Below are positions 17,535 through 27,262 of a stretch of DNA of 64,000 nt, in pieces. This DNA is from SZUA-37 sp964472525 (GTDB lineage: Bacteria; Pseudomonadota; Gammaproteobacteria; UBA6429; Thiohalophilaceae): the NCBI GenBank assembly GCA_964472525.1, contig CAYYLL010000001.1:124001-188000 (forward strand), written 5' to 3'. The notes beneath the pieces are model-generated. The model worked only from the letters and a program-made list of their open reading frames with translations. It did not search any database and was not told the origin of the DNA. Every line of letters starts with the position of its first letter. Positions within the stretch are counted from its first letter, which is position 1. The translations under genes were made by a program, and so were the position numbers.

Positions 17535-18935
17535 ATGGATTCAATTCGTATATTTAAGCACTACGTGCGAATACCTTTTATCTTGTTGGGTATTGGCGAA
17601 TTTATCGTAATGTGCTTATCGGTTTCAGCGTCAGCGTACCTTATTTTTCAGCAGGACCAGTACCACTTCTCCAGTTATTTTGATTCTTCGTTAATCAGCG
17701 CCCTAATTTATGCTTTGGTAATGACCTTGTCGATGGTTTCGATTGGTTTATACCAAGCACGATTACGCGAAGGAATTCTTGGGTTTTTATTACGCTTATC
17801 CGCCGCCTTATTTTTAGGCACCGTATTATTGTCTTTGATTTTTTATATTTTTCCATCGTTGTTCCTCGGGCGAGGCGTATTGCTGCTAGCTGAAGTGATC
17901 TCTTTTGTTGGTATCTCTTTAATTAGAAATATTATTTATTTTAGCGGTTCATCTATTTTTAAAAAACGTATTTTAGTATTAGGGGCAGGCGATCGTGCCG
18001 CATCTATTACCGAGTTACGGCGTAAAAGTGATCAAGTGGGTTTTACTATTGTGGGTTTTGTGCATGTTCGCGGTGAAAAGGACGTGGTTGATGATGCAAA
18101 AGTGATACGCTTAAACTCATCGTTACTGGACTTTTGTGTTGATAATAACATTGACGAAATGGTATTAGCCATTAACGACCGCCGTAAAACCTTACCCATC
18201 GCTGAATTGCTAGACTGCAAAATGAGCGGTGTGGATATGGTGGATATTTTACAATTTTTTGAAAGAGAAACCAGTAAAATCAAGCTAGAACATTTGCACC
18301 CCAGTTATTTATTGTATTCTGACGGCTTTCAGCAAGGAATTGGGCGTCAAAACAGTAAAAGGCTATTTGATGTTGCGATCAGTGGTATCTTTTTATTACT
18401 AACTTGGCCGATTATGGCACTAACAGCGTTATGTATAATGCTAGAAAGTGGTTTTGGCCAACCGATCTTATATCGGCAGGTGAGAGTTGGTGAAGACGGT
18501 AAACCCTTCCAGGTCTTAAAGTTTAGAAGTATGCGTACCGATGCCGAAAAAGATGGCAAAGCGCAGTGGGCGGTTAAAAATGATACACGTATTACCAAGG
18601 TTGGTGGTTTTATTCGAAAAGTACGTATTGATGAACTACCACAAATCTTTAACGTATTTAAAGGTGACATGAGCTTTGTGGGGCCACGTCCAGAGCGTCC
18701 TGAGTTTGTGGGTGAGCTGAGTGATAAAATCCCGTATTTCAGTGAGAGACACCGTATCAAGCCAGGAATAACCGGTTGGGCGCAGCTATCGTATCCATAT
18801 GGTTCTTCAGAGAAAGATTCACTCGAAAAATTACAATATGATTTATACTACGTAAAAAACCACAGCCTTTTTCTCGACTTCTTAATTTTATTACAAACAG
18901 TGGAAGTAATATTATTTAGTCGAGGTGCGCGTTAA
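17535..18935 (+). CDS. EPS-initiating polyprenyl glycosylphosphotransferase (EpsB/WbaP-like)
   Basis: Transfers the first sugar-phosphate from a nucleotide sugar to undecaprenyl phosphate in the inner membrane. 466 residues: four N-terminal membrane segments (about 12-36, 50-72, 82-107, 113-135), a Rossmann-like cytoplasmic domain (about 140-270) beginning RILVLGAGDRA, a fifth hydrophobic segment (about 278-300), then the bacterial sugar transferase core with KFRSMRTDAEKDG, RVRIDELPQIFNV-like and FVGPRPERPEFV motifs and PGITGWAQ. The layout matches the EpsB-type enzyme of PEP-CTERM-associated EPS loci. It marks the start of the EPS locus and reads away from tRNA-Pro. Confidence 0.93.
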   Translation: MDSIRIFKHYVRIPFILLGIGEFIVMCLSVSASAYLIFQQDQYHFSSYFDSSLISALIYALVMTLSMVSIGLYQARLREGILGFLLRLSAALFLGTVLLSLIFYIFPSLFLGRGVLLLAEVISFVGISLIRNIIYFSGSSIFKKRILVLGAGDRAASITELRRKSDQVGFTIVGFVHVRGEKDVVDDAKVIRLNSSLLDFCVDNNIDEMVLAINDRRKTLPIAELLDCKMSGVDMVDILQFFERETSKIKLEHLHPSYLLYSDGFQQGIGRQNSKRLFDVAISGIFLLLTWPIMALTALCIMLESGFGQPILYRQVRVGEDGKPFQVLKFRSMRTDAEKDGKAQWAVKNDTRITKVGGFIRKVRIDELPQIFNVFKGDMSFVGPRPERPEFVGELSDKIPYFSERHRIKPGITGWAQLSYPYGSSEKDSLEKLQYDLYYVKNHSLFLDFLILLQTVEVILFSRGAR

Positions 18936-18937
18936 AT

Positions 18938-19948
18938 TTAAAGCCAACCTGAAAGACGGGCTAAAAAGGCACTACGGGTATCACTGACATCATCATGAAT
19001 ACCTATGCGTGGTAATTGGTGAAAGTTTGATTTGTTAGTAACCCAACCCTTGCTTGTAGTGCAGGCCGCAAAATAATTCTCGGCTACTATTTTTTCTGCT
19101 GCCGTGGTTATATTACCATTCGGGTAACAAAAAAGTGCCACAGGTAATTTGAGCTTTTCAAATAACAATACCTGAGAACCGGCCACTTCATCTTCTATTA
19201 CCTTTTGATCCAGCCCTGGTAACATTCTAATGTGGTTCTTTGTGTGAGAGCCAAATTCAAGCAATGACGATGATTTCATTTCATTAATTTGTTGCCAGTT
19301 TAATATATCAATATTTTTTACTGTTTTGATTTGGCTAGACAGCTTATCAATTAAATTGTTTATTTCTTCGTCAGTGTACTGCTTTGCCTTGTTGATAATA
19401 TCATCAAGTTCAAGGGTGGTTGGTATGCTATTAAATTGGTATTGAACGTTCAGTTTATGCAACCATGCGCTAGCTTGATGAAGAAATAATTCAGGATTAT
19501 TTTTAGCGATTGAGTCAACTAATGATGCAAGTCGTTCAGGCCAGAATGTTTTATCGGTATTAATCAGATTAGTCACTAAAAAAATAGTTGCAGGAACAGT
19601 ATGTTTCTTTAATAGCGGAAAAGCATATTCGTAATTGTCGGCCCAGCCATCATCAAATGTAATTGCAACAGATTTTTTAGGTAAAGGGAGATCATTTTTT
19701 TTACGTGTCAGCCATTCATTTAAGTGTATGGGTTCAAAATATTGTTTTAAAGTGGCAAGATGTAAATCAAGCGATTCAGGTGTAACCAGCATACCGGGTT
19801 GTTCGGTAGCATAGCGGGGATCCGTTTTTGGTAAAATACGGTGGTACATTAAAATTAATAATGTAGGTTCTTTATGTGTCCATTTGTGTGGACCAACAAG
19901 GGTAATTAATTGGTTGAGTCTTTTTTTAATCTGTTGTTTAATATTCAT
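18938..19948 (-). CDS. Polysaccharide deacetylase (NodB domain)
   Basis: 336 residues. Carbohydrate esterase 4 features: LMYHRIL near residue 32, the first motif SVAITFDDGWADNYEYAFPLL with the metal-binding Asp pair, SHTKNH later in place of the usual H-x3-H metal site, and a C-terminal PRIGIH segment. It would remove N-acetyl groups from an amino-sugar polymer or lipid-linked intermediate. No clear signal peptide is seen. It converges with the initiating transferase gene (gap two bases) and overlaps the upstream aminotransferase by 11 bases, so those two are co-translated. Confidence 0.85.
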   Translation of the reverse strand: MNIKQQIKKRLNQLITLVGPHKWTHKEPTLLILMYHRILPKTDPRYATEQPGMLVTPESLDLHLATLKQYFEPIHLNEWLTRKKNDLPLPKKSVAITFDDGWADNYEYAFPLLKKHTVPATIFLVTNLINTDKTFWPERLASLVDSIAKNNPELFLHQASAWLHKLNVQYQFNSIPTTLELDDIINKAKQYTDEEINNLIDKLSSQIKTVKNIDILNWQQINEMKSSSLLEFGSHTKNHIRMLPGLDQKVIEDEVAGSQVLLFEKLKLPVALFCYPNGNITTAAEKIVAENYFAACTTSKGWVTNKSNFHQLPRIGIHDDVSDTRSAFLARLSGWL

Positions 19949-21095
19949 TTTTTAATACTGTATTAAATATATATTCTATATGTTTTAAATTTTTTGTTGA
20001 TACATCGTTATGCGTTGGTAGTGTTAAAAGTTGAGACGCTAAGGTCGATGCATTTGTAACATCAGTTTTTTCTTTAAACATACTCTCTGTAATTCCGGCA
20101 ATATTGGGTAAAGGTGCTTTATACATTATCGACATACCTAACCCTGCATTTTCAAGAGATTGTGTTAAATTTTTATGTGTCTCATAGTTTTTAACTAATA
20201 TAGGGTAGCGTAAAAGAGGTTTGTCCATATTAATATTACAAGTGAGGGGTAAGTCAATGACTTGATTTGAGTTAATACGGCTTAACATTTGTGTATAAAA
20301 AATATTCGGTGTTTTTCGATTGCAATAGTTTGAATAATTATGGGCGATTAACTCTAGAATATATTCTGGACACGCTTTTATGGACGTGAGTGGTTTGTAA
20401 ATGGTTTCTCCCAGTTTTATTGGCAAAAAATGGAGTAAATAATAAAAGAACGGTTTTATAAGCATATTGTAAATAGTTACTTTTAGCCGGTACTTTAGCT
20501 TTTCCATTAACGTGGGTTTTGTACGTTTTGTTGCGGGTAAATAGTTATATAAAACATCGTCTTTTGTTAAAACAATACCGCCACCCAAAAGGCTTAATGG
20601 TTTGCCTCGACCAAAGCTAGAAATAATAAAGTCACTATAAGGCAGAAAATTGTCTATCGACGTAGGGAAGTCCTGCGCAGAGTCTTCAATTAAGGCTATA
20701 TTGTAATCGTCAATTAAGTTTGAAATTTCTTTAGTCCTTTCTGGTATGCCTAAAAAATTAACCGCAATAATAGCGATAATGGATGAGTCGGTTTTAATTT
20801 TTTGTTTGAGTGTATCAAGCTCCATCCATGGCGAGTCAGGTTCTAAATTGATTAATACAGGTTCAATGTTAGCATAAATGGCTGCACTGATAAGATCAGG
20901 GCAGCCATAAGCCGGTAGCAGTACTTTAGGCGTTTTAATTTTGGGGCTAGCTTGTTGTGCGGCTATAAGTGTAGCGCTCAATGCCGCAGTGCCCGACTGG
21001 TAATATTGAGTACGAAATGGAGCAAATAAATCTTGCGAAAGGGCTTGATGACAAAAATAAATTTTATTACCGACTGGGCGTAACATTTTAAACAT
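19938..21095 (-). CDS. DegT/DnrJ-family PLP-dependent aminotransferase-like protein
   Basis: 385 residues of the sugar aminotransferase fold: YQSGTAALSATLIA (substrate/PLP phosphate loop), PAYGCPDLISAAI, the PLP-ring Asp138 in EDSAQDFP, and Lys165 in SSFGRGKPLSLLGGG as the likely Schiff-base lysine. Family members aminate keto-sugars on nucleotide diphosphates, which would yield an amino sugar for EPS. The C-terminal 200 residues are less typical than in biochemically known members. It forms an operon with the deacetylase downstream. Confidence 0.8.
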   Translation of the reverse strand: MFKMLRPVGNKIYFCHQALSQDLFAPFRTQYYQSGTAALSATLIAAQQASPKIKTPKVLLPAYGCPDLISAAIYANIEPVLINLEPDSPWMELDTLKQKIKTDSSIIAIIAVNFLGIPERTKEISNLIDDYNIALIEDSAQDFPTSIDNFLPYSDFIISSFGRGKPLSLLGGGIVLTKDDVLYNYLPATKRTKPTLMEKLKYRLKVTIYNMLIKPFFYYLLHFLPIKLGETIYKPLTSIKACPEYILELIAHNYSNYCNRKTPNIFYTQMLSRINSNQVIDLPLTCNINMDKPLLRYPILVKNYETHKNLTQSLENAGLGMSIMYKAPLPNIAGITESMFKEKTDVTNASTLASQLLTLPTHNDVSTKNLKHIEYIFNTVLKNEY

Positions 21096-21148
21096 AAGTA
21101 ATCTCGGGTTTAAATAAAAAGCTTAACCTGTTTGAGTTTAACATTGAA

Positions 21149-21178
21149 CAAGATTGTTGCGCTACCGCTCGCAATGAC
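21149..21178. repeat. Half copy of palindromic repeat type C
   Basis: The 30 bases match the right arm of the repeat at 14040-14120 with two or three changes and end CGCTCGCAATGAC. The left arm is missing. It is part of a run of repeats filling the 606-base gap between the aminotransferase gene and wecB (21096-21701), which holds no gene. Confidence 0.7.
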
Positions 21179-21238
21179 GGTAAGTCTTAATATGCTCTTG
21201 CCCTGATTTTATAAGCACTAATATTACGTAAAGTGGCT

Positions 21239-21388
21239 AAATAACCTGAAGCCGGGATAAGGAAATCTACATTGGTAAACTAAAAACCCCATCTTTTTAT
21301 TTATGTAGCCTGGATGTAGCACAGCGAAATCCGGGAGTATTAATGCATTATTCCCCGGATTACATTTTATTTCATCCGGGCTACTAAC
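21239..21388 (+). repeat. Dispersed repeat type A (left copy)
   Basis: About 150 bases that recur at 54444-54587 in the opposite orientation with only scattered differences and one short gap. The core is an imperfect palindrome: GTAGCCTGGATGTAGCACAG facing CATCCGGGCTAC across an ATCCGGGAGTATTAATG... centre. The flanking 65 bases (from AATAACCTGAAG) are also shared with the other copy, so this is more than the palindrome alone. Confidence 0.85.
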
Positions 21389-21410
21389 TGTCCGGGATAA
21401 ATTTTACACC

Positions 21411-21545
21411 CGTCATTCCCGCGGAGGCGGGAATCTAGGACATAGATAAACAGTCTTATTTTATTCTTTCTGGATTCCTCGGCAATTGCTCCTGCATTGC
21501 CCTACCTACACACATCCATGTGCTTGCGCCTCCGCGGGAATGACA
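21411..21545 (+). repeat. Dispersed repeat type B (left copy)
   Basis: Begins CGTCATTCCCGCGGAGGCGG and ends CGCCTCCGCGGGAATGAC, giving outer inverted arms. The first 66 bases recur almost exactly at 52435-52501 in the same orientation. The two copies differ in the middle, where the left one has about 50 extra bases. Confidence 0.85.
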
Positions 21546-21569
21546 GGAAAAGTAGTTAAAAGAATAGCT

Positions 21570-21675
21570 GTCATTGCGAGGAGGCACTAAAAATTTTTAT
21601 TTTTAGTGCTGACGTGGCAATCTTAAAGAGAAAAGGTAAGCTCAACAAAATTGCCGCGCTACCGCTCGCAATGAC
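21570..21675. repeat. Palindromic repeat type C with a nested hairpin
   Basis: The outer arms GTCATTGCGAG ... CTCGCAATGAC match the repeat at 14040-14120. Inside the left arm a second perfect inverted repeat, GCACTAAAAA (21584-21593) with TTTTTAGTGC (21600-21609) around a 6-base loop, interrupts the usual sequence. It may act as a terminator-like hairpin downstream of wecB. Confidence 0.8.
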
Positions 21676-21701
21676 GAAGTAATAGATGATTACTTTATAT
21701 T

Positions 21702-22841
21702 CTAAAAAGTCTTCTCCAAGTAAGACAATATACGTTCTACAGCATGACCGTCACCATAAGGGTTACTCGCTTCCGACATTTTGGCATAAATATCTTTGTT
21801 CAAAAGAACATCTTCAACGCCACCCACTATTTTATCTTTATGTGTACCAACCAGTTTAACAGTGCCTGCTTTTACGGCTTCAGGTCGCTCGGTTACATCA
21901 CGCATTACTAGCACAGGCTTACCGATAGATGGGCCTTCTTCTTGCACACCACCGGAATCGGTTAATATTAAATCACAATTATCCATTAGCCAGACAAACG
22001 TTAAATAATCCGTTGGTTTGATAAGCATAACGTTGTCTAATGCGCTTAATAATTTGTTAACAGGCTCAAGCACATTCGGGTTTAAGTGAACAGGGTAAAT
22101 AAAATCCCAGTCGGGGTGGTTTAGAGCGAGTTTTTTAATGGCTTCACAAATATCAATAAACCCTTGGCCAAAGTTTTCTCTACGGTGGCCGGTTATCAGT
22201 ATCATTTTTCGTTCTGAATCGGTTACTTTATTAAAAACATCCAGCCCTAATTTTTCTACCCAATTTTCTTTTGGTAATGCTGCAACGCTTTGCCTAACTT
22301 TTAAAAGCGCATCAATAACCGTATTACCTGAAACCAAAATATTTTCTACGGCAACGTTGTCATTCAGTAAATTAGTTTTTGATGTTTCGGTGGGAGCAAA
22401 ATGATATTTTGCCAACTTACCGACCAATGTTCGATTCGCTTCTTCAGGGAAGGGAGCGTACATATCATAGGTGCGTAACCCCGCTTCAACGTGGCCAACG
22501 GGAATACGAGCATAAAAAGCTGCGAGTGTTGCTGCAAAGCAAGTGGTGGTATCACCGTGGACTAAAACAAGGTCTGGTTTAACAGTACTTAAAACGGTGC
22601 TTATTTGAAGCAGTATATTAGATGTTATTTCTTCAAGCGTTTGCTTGTGTTTCATAATGTTCAGGTCGTAATCAGGGGTAATCTTAAAAATATCCAGTAC
22701 CTGATCTAGCATTTTCCGATGTTGGGCCGTAACACAAACGATTGACTCAAACGAAGCATGTGCCTGTAATCCTAATACCAGTGGTGCCATTTTGATGGCT
22801 TCTGGCCGTGTACCAAACACGGTCATCACCTTTAAAGTCAT
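21702..22841 (-). CDS. wecB: UDP-N-acetylglucosamine 2-epimerase (non-hydrolysing)
   Basis: Interconverts UDP-GlcNAc and UDP-ManNAc. 379 residues, standard length. Family features are clear: VFGTRPEAIKMAPLV at the start, the VHGDTTTCFAATLAAFY and GHVEAGLRT segments, the GHRRENFGQG loop and the LTDSGGVQEEGPSIGKPVLVMRDVTERPEA substrate-binding stretch. It overlaps wecC by four bases; together they make UDP-ManNAc uronic acid. Confidence 0.97.
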   Translation of the reverse strand: MTLKVMTVFGTRPEAIKMAPLVLGLQAHASFESIVCVTAQHRKMLDQVLDIFKITPDYDLNIMKHKQTLEEITSNILLQISTVLSTVKPDLVLVHGDTTTCFAATLAAFYARIPVGHVEAGLRTYDMYAPFPEEANRTLVGKLAKYHFAPTETSKTNLLNDNVAVENILVSGNTVIDALLKVRQSVAALPKENWVEKLGLDVFNKVTDSERKMILITGHRRENFGQGFIDICEAIKKLALNHPDWDFIYPVHLNPNVLEPVNKLLSALDNVMLIKPTDYLTFVWLMDNCDLILTDSGGVQEEGPSIGKPVLVMRDVTERPEAVKAGTVKLVGTHKDKIVGGVEDVLLNKDIYAKMSEASNPYGDGHAVERILSYLEKTF

Positions 22842-24043
22842 GAAATTACGCCACGGGTATCAATCACTAATTTTTCTTTTAACATCGCTGCCGTCAAGCC
22901 GGTAAATTCTTTATGGTCAACGAGCAGTAGAAGCACATCGGATTTTTGCAATGTTTCTTCTAGTGAAGACAGTTCAAATTCTGCATGGGTTTTTAAATTA
23001 GGTTCACAAACAACCAACTTACCGAGCTTTTCGGCTTGAATCGTTTTAACAATATTAAGTGAAGGCGATTCGCGTAAATCATCGACGTTGGCTTTAAAGG
23101 CTAAACCTAAGCAGCCGATAACGGGCTCTTTAAACTTGCTAGCGTAAGTGCGAACTTTATTCATCACCCATTCGGGTTTACTGTCATTTACTTCGCGTGC
23201 AGTGCGAATAATATTAGCAAGTTCAGGATTTTGGCTAACAATAAACCAAGGGTCAACTGCAATACAATGGCCACCCACACCCGGGCCGGGTTGTAAAATG
23301 TTAACGCGTGGGTGCCGGTTTGCAAGCCGTATCACATCCCATACATTAATGTCATTAGCATCGGTAATAAACGAAAGTTCGTTAGCAAACGCAATATTAA
23401 CATCACGGTAAGAATTTTCTGTTAGTTTAACCATTTCTGCCGTTTTAGCCGTAGTTTCTAGTACGTTACCGCTGACAAAGGTATTGTAAAATTCAGCGGT
23501 GATTTCTGTCGAAGCCTCGTTAATACCACCAACGATTCGGTCATTTTGTACTAGCTCTACAATAATCTGACCGGGAAGGACGCGTTCTGGGCAATAAGCG
23601 ATAAAGATATCTTTGCCTGTTTTGTGACCATTTTTTTCCAATATAGCCGCAAGTTCATTGGTGGTGCCAACCGGGGATGTGGATTCAAGAATGACTAAAT
23701 TTCCCGATTTTAAAAATGGTGAAATAGCCTCGGCAGCCTGTTTTACATAACTTAAATCCGGCTCGTGGTCACCAATAAAGGGGGTGGGAACGGCTATTAT
23801 AAACACATCAGCCTCAACTGGCTCTAAGCCGGCTTTAAGATTTCCGGAGCCAACGGCAGACTTAACCAGAATATCCAGTCCCGGTTCAACAATGTGTATC
23901 TTGCCGTCATTAATGGTTGCTACAACATTAGGGGCTACATCTACCCCATGTACTTTGTAACCCTTTGTGGCAAGTAAAGAAGCTGTTGGTAAGCCGATAT
24001 AGCCTAAACCAATAACGCAGATGCTTTTAAATTTATCATTCAT
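22838..24043 (-). CDS. wecC: UDP-N-acetyl-D-mannosamine dehydrogenase
   Basis: Oxidises UDP-ManNAc to UDP-ManNAcA with NAD+. 401 residues. N-terminal Rossmann motif VIGLGYIGLP, ESTSPVGTT, the central KLTENSYRDVNIAFANEL helix and the catalytic cysteine in PGVGGHCIAVDPWF are present, followed by the UDP-binding C-terminal domain (GLAFKANVDDLRESPS). First gene of the wecC-wecB pair, so the locus makes an N-acetylated acidic sugar besides UDP-GlcA from ugd. Confidence 0.97.
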   Translation of the reverse strand: MNDKFKSICVIGLGYIGLPTASLLATKGYKVHGVDVAPNVVATINDGKIHIVEPGLDILVKSAVGSGNLKAGLEPVEADVFIIAVPTPFIGDHEPDLSYVKQAAEAISPFLKSGNLVILESTSPVGTTNELAAILEKNGHKTGKDIFIAYCPERVLPGQIIVELVQNDRIVGGINEASTEITAEFYNTFVSGNVLETTAKTAEMVKLTENSYRDVNIAFANELSFITDANDINVWDVIRLANRHPRVNILQPGPGVGGHCIAVDPWFIVSQNPELANIIRTAREVNDSKPEWVMNKVRTYASKFKEPVIGCLGLAFKANVDDLRESPSLNIVKTIQAEKLGKLVVCEPNLKTHAEFELSSLEETLQKSDVLLLLVDHKEFTGLTAAMLKEKLVIDTRGVIS

Positions 24044-24413
24044 ATCAATATTTTATTTGTATGTTTAGTTAAGTTAGAAAATTTTTGCTTAGTATATAGT
24101 TTCATAGGCTATTTTCAATAAATTTAGCGCAAACAATCACTTTTAATGGCATTGAATAGCTTTATTCTTACGTTTCCCATAGCCAGTAATATATTTGTCA
24201 TAAACCATCATTCAATAGGGCGGCATTTAAATAAAATATTTCATGTGTTTTTAAAATGTGCTATTACTTTCGTCTTATTTGTTAAAGCGAGTATGGTTGT
24301 TATGAATGGGTTTTTATTAAGGCGAATAAGTCTATACTTTGATTAGCGTTATATTTATAATGCAGCTAAATTTTTATCTTGCTAATTAAAGAGTTAGCTC
24401 ATATTTAGGCCAA
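24044..24413. other. Intergenic region between divergent wecC and EPS ligase genes
   Basis: 370 bases, AT-rich, with no supported gene; a 66-codon open frame at 24146 has no ribosome-binding site and no recognisable protein. It must hold divergent promoters. A TATAAT (24356-24361) could be the -10 box for the plus-strand operon, but no well-spaced -35 is evident. Confidence 0.5.
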
Positions 24414-25715
24414 ATGAACGCTGTAAAAAAAATCAAGAACAAGCTCGCGAATGTTAACCCAAATTGGTATTTTACTGTGTTGGTTGCGTTTGTGTTTTTT
24501 GAATATGTGCGTCCACAGGAATCCTACCTGCATTTTTTAAGCCCGTTTAAATTCCCCTTTATGACCTTAGTGCTATTGGCCTATATTTTTTTTAAGAACG
24601 GTAAAAAATATTTAAAAGAAGAAATAGGTTATAAGTTATTTATTGCATTCTGGTTACTGGTAACTTTTTCTATTGTATATGCGGTTAATACTCGTGCAAC
24701 CTATAATGCCAGTGTTGATTTAGCGTGGATCGGTATTTCTTTTCTTTTTCCTATGGTCGTTATTTTAAATAACACCGAGAAGTTATTAAACTTTTTTAAT
24801 TATTGGGTATTTGCACAAGTATTGGTAGCGTTAACGGTTATCCAGCACGGTGGAACGGGCCCTGGTGGTATTGTGGGGGACGAAAACGATGTTGCTTGCG
24901 CCTTGGCTATGGCTATTCCTTATACTTTTTATATGTACTTTTTTCCCGGTATTACCAAAAGAAATAAAATTTTATTTCTTTTGGCCGGTATTATTATAAT
25001 TATCGCTGTAGCAGTAACGGCATCACGCGGTAGTATGTTGGGTTTGGGTGCGGCTGTTGTTATGATAACCTATCTATCTAAAAACCCTATCCGTAATGCT
25101 GTTAAAATTGTTTTATTTGTTGTAATTTTTGGCGGGCTAATTGTATCGTTATTTCCATCCGCTTACGTTAGTGATATGGAAAACATGACTAACCCCGAAG
25201 ACAGTACCCGCGAAGAACGCCTGTATTCATGGAGTGTCGGCTGGCAAATGTTTTTATATAATCCTGTTTGGGGTGTGGGTGCGGGTAATTACCCCTGGGC
25301 AAATTTTAAATATCTGGAATTAAGCCCCATGTGGAATGAGTCGCAGAGAATGCTCGGTGGCAGAGCTGCACATTCACTTTATTTTACAGTCATACCTGAA
25401 CTGGGCATTATCGGTGTTATTCTGTATTTATCAATGATTAAGGTTATCTATAGCCGTTGTAAAAAAATTAAAAAAATAGTTAAAAAATATCCATCTGATA
25501 TTACCGCTAAAAAATTAGAATTACTTACTAGCGCCTTTCAGGCATCGTTACTCAGTTTTTCGGTTAGCAGCGCTTTTATTTCTGTTTTGTATTATCCCTT
25601 TATCTGGCATTTATTGGGCATGGTGTTGGTAACGCATAAAGTAGTGATAGAAAAATATATCACAAACTCAAACGATAATGGTTCAACGTTGTTAGAACCT
25701 GCACAAGCTAAATAA
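24414..25715 (+). CDS. O-antigen ligase / polymerase-like membrane protein
   Basis: 433 residues with about ten membrane segments. The large periplasmic loop (about 255-330) carries the Wzy_C/WaaL-type pattern: STREERLYSWSVGWQMFLYNPVWGVGAGNYPW and later AHSLYFTVIPELGIIGVILY, including the conserved His. It would polymerise repeat units (Wzy) or ligate glycan to an acceptor. The stop codon overlaps the start of the flippase gene by one base (TAATG), showing translational coupling. Confidence 0.87.
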   Translation: MNAVKKIKNKLANVNPNWYFTVLVAFVFFEYVRPQESYLHFLSPFKFPFMTLVLLAYIFFKNGKKYLKEEIGYKLFIAFWLLVTFSIVYAVNTRATYNASVDLAWIGISFLFPMVVILNNTEKLLNFFNYWVFAQVLVALTVIQHGGTGPGGIVGDENDVACALAMAIPYTFYMYFFPGITKRNKILFLLAGIIIIIAVAVTASRGSMLGLGAAVVMITYLSKNPIRNAVKIVLFVVIFGGLIVSLFPSAYVSDMENMTNPEDSTREERLYSWSVGWQMFLYNPVWGVGAGNYPWANFKYLELSPMWNESQRMLGGRAAHSLYFTVIPELGIIGVILYLSMIKVIYSRCKKIKKIVKKYPSDITAKKLELLTSAFQASLLSFSVSSAFISVLYYPFIWHLLGMVLVTHKVVIEKYITNSNDNGSTLLEPAQAK

Positions 25716-27187
25716 TGTTTAATAACGAAGACGATATTAAACAAAAAACAATCGATGGCGCTAAAGGCTATGCAGTTGTCAGTATTGCTAGCCAGATAGT
25801 TTCCTGGGTTTTTACTTTTATCGTTATCCGCTTATTAAACCCGAGTGACTATGGCTTAATGGCAATGGCATCGTTTTTAACATCGTATATACAGGTGTTT
25901 AGTAACTTGGGGTTAGGGGCAGGTATTATACAACGGCATAACGTTACAAGAAATGACTTGTCGAGTATATTCTGGTTTTCATCTTTTATTGGTATTATTA
26001 TGTCGGTGGCCGTGTACTTTTTAGCCTACCCCAATGCCCTTATTTTTGAGAACAATGAGTTAATCCCTATTACACAGTTAAGTGCTGTTTTGTTTATTAT
26101 ATCGTCCATAGCCACAGTGCCTCAAAATATTTTAAGCAGGCGCTATGAATTTAAAACCATTGCTAAAATTAATTTAACGGCTGCAATGGTGGCCAGTGTG
26201 GCGAGTGTTATTTTAGCCTTACTCGATTATGGTGTTTATACGTTAATTTTAAGTAGCATTATATTGTCAACGGTAACATCTATCGGCTTTATGGTTAAAA
26301 GTAGATGGCTTCCAGCGTTGCATTATAATTATAAAGAAGTACATGCGTTTTTAAAATTCGGTTTTTTCTTATCAATAGCTTCAACTTTATCTCACTTGTT
26401 AGACACGATCGACAAGTTAATAATTGGTAAATTATATAGTGTAAGCCAATTAGGGTATTATAGTACAGCTATTAATATATCCAATATGCCTGTCGATAAA
26501 ATATCGCCTTTAATTAGCCCGATTATTTTCCCCATGCTCTCACGTTGGAAAGACGACAAAAAAAAATGCTTTGATATCTACCTGAATATTTTAACGTATT
26601 ATTTGCTGGTAATTTCACCGATTTATGTGGGGGGTATTATTGTGGCAAATGAATTGATAGACGTTGTGTTAGGTCAAAAATGGTTACCTATTATCGTTAT
26701 TTTCCAATTTTTTTGCTGGGTAAGGCTTTTTAAAGTGTTGTCGTCTTATCATAAGGTGTTAATTACATCTCAAGGGCACGCAAAAAATATTCTAAAGTAT
26801 GACGGCATAATGTTAATAGTTTTAATGAGTGCCATTTACTTCGCGGCTATCAATAATTTTTTATATATAATATATGCTTGGGCAGCTATTTACCCAATAA
26901 TTACTTTAATTTGGATATTCTCAGGAATTAAACAGTTTGGTAATACTGTTTATTTACGATATTTAAAATCAGTATGGTTAGGTGGAAAGGCAGCGTTGTT
27001 TATGGGAAGTGGGTTGCTATTATTAAAGTATATTATTATTCCTGAATTTAGTACTAATCTACCTCAGATTGCATCGTTAAGTATTTTATTGTTATTTGGT
27101 TTGTTGTTTTACGTTGTCTTTCTGTATATTTTCCAGAAAAATCTTATTAAGCAAGCTATAACAACTTTATTGCATAAATCAAAGTAG
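25715..27187 (+). CDS. Wzx-type polysaccharide flippase (MOP superfamily)
   Basis: 490 residues with 13-14 predicted membrane segments. The N-terminal TIDGAKGYAVVSIASQIVSWVFTFIVIRLLNPSDYGLMAM is typical of the polysaccharide transport family, and FGFFLSIASTLSHLLDTIDKLIIGKLYSVSQLGYYSTA matches its central repeat. It would move undecaprenyl-linked repeat units across the inner membrane. It pairs with the upstream Wzy-like gene, which indicates a Wzx/Wzy-type rather than an ABC-type EPS system. Confidence 0.92.
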   Translation: MFNNEDDIKQKTIDGAKGYAVVSIASQIVSWVFTFIVIRLLNPSDYGLMAMASFLTSYIQVFSNLGLGAGIIQRHNVTRNDLSSIFWFSSFIGIIMSVAVYFLAYPNALIFENNELIPITQLSAVLFIISSIATVPQNILSRRYEFKTIAKINLTAAMVASVASVILALLDYGVYTLILSSIILSTVTSIGFMVKSRWLPALHYNYKEVHAFLKFGFFLSIASTLSHLLDTIDKLIIGKLYSVSQLGYYSTAINISNMPVDKISPLISPIIFPMLSRWKDDKKKCFDIYLNILTYYLLVISPIYVGGIIVANELIDVVLGQKWLPIIVIFQFFCWVRLFKVLSSYHKVLITSQGHAKNILKYDGIMLIVLMSAIYFAAINNFLYIIYAWAAIYPIITLIWIFSGIKQFGNTVYLRYLKSVWLGGKAALFMGSGLLLLKYIIIPEFSTNLPQIASLSILLLFGLLFYVVFLYIFQKNLIKQAITTLLHKSK

Positions 27188-27262
27188 TTGCTGAATAATA
27201 AAACATGTAAATTTACAGAGTAAATGGATTTGTTATTAGATAGATAATTTAAAGTGATTATA

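Noticed and set aside
24146..24346. A 66-codon open frame between wecC and the ligase gene
   Set aside because: No ribosome-binding site, no recognisable protein, AT-rich intergenic setting with promoters expected.
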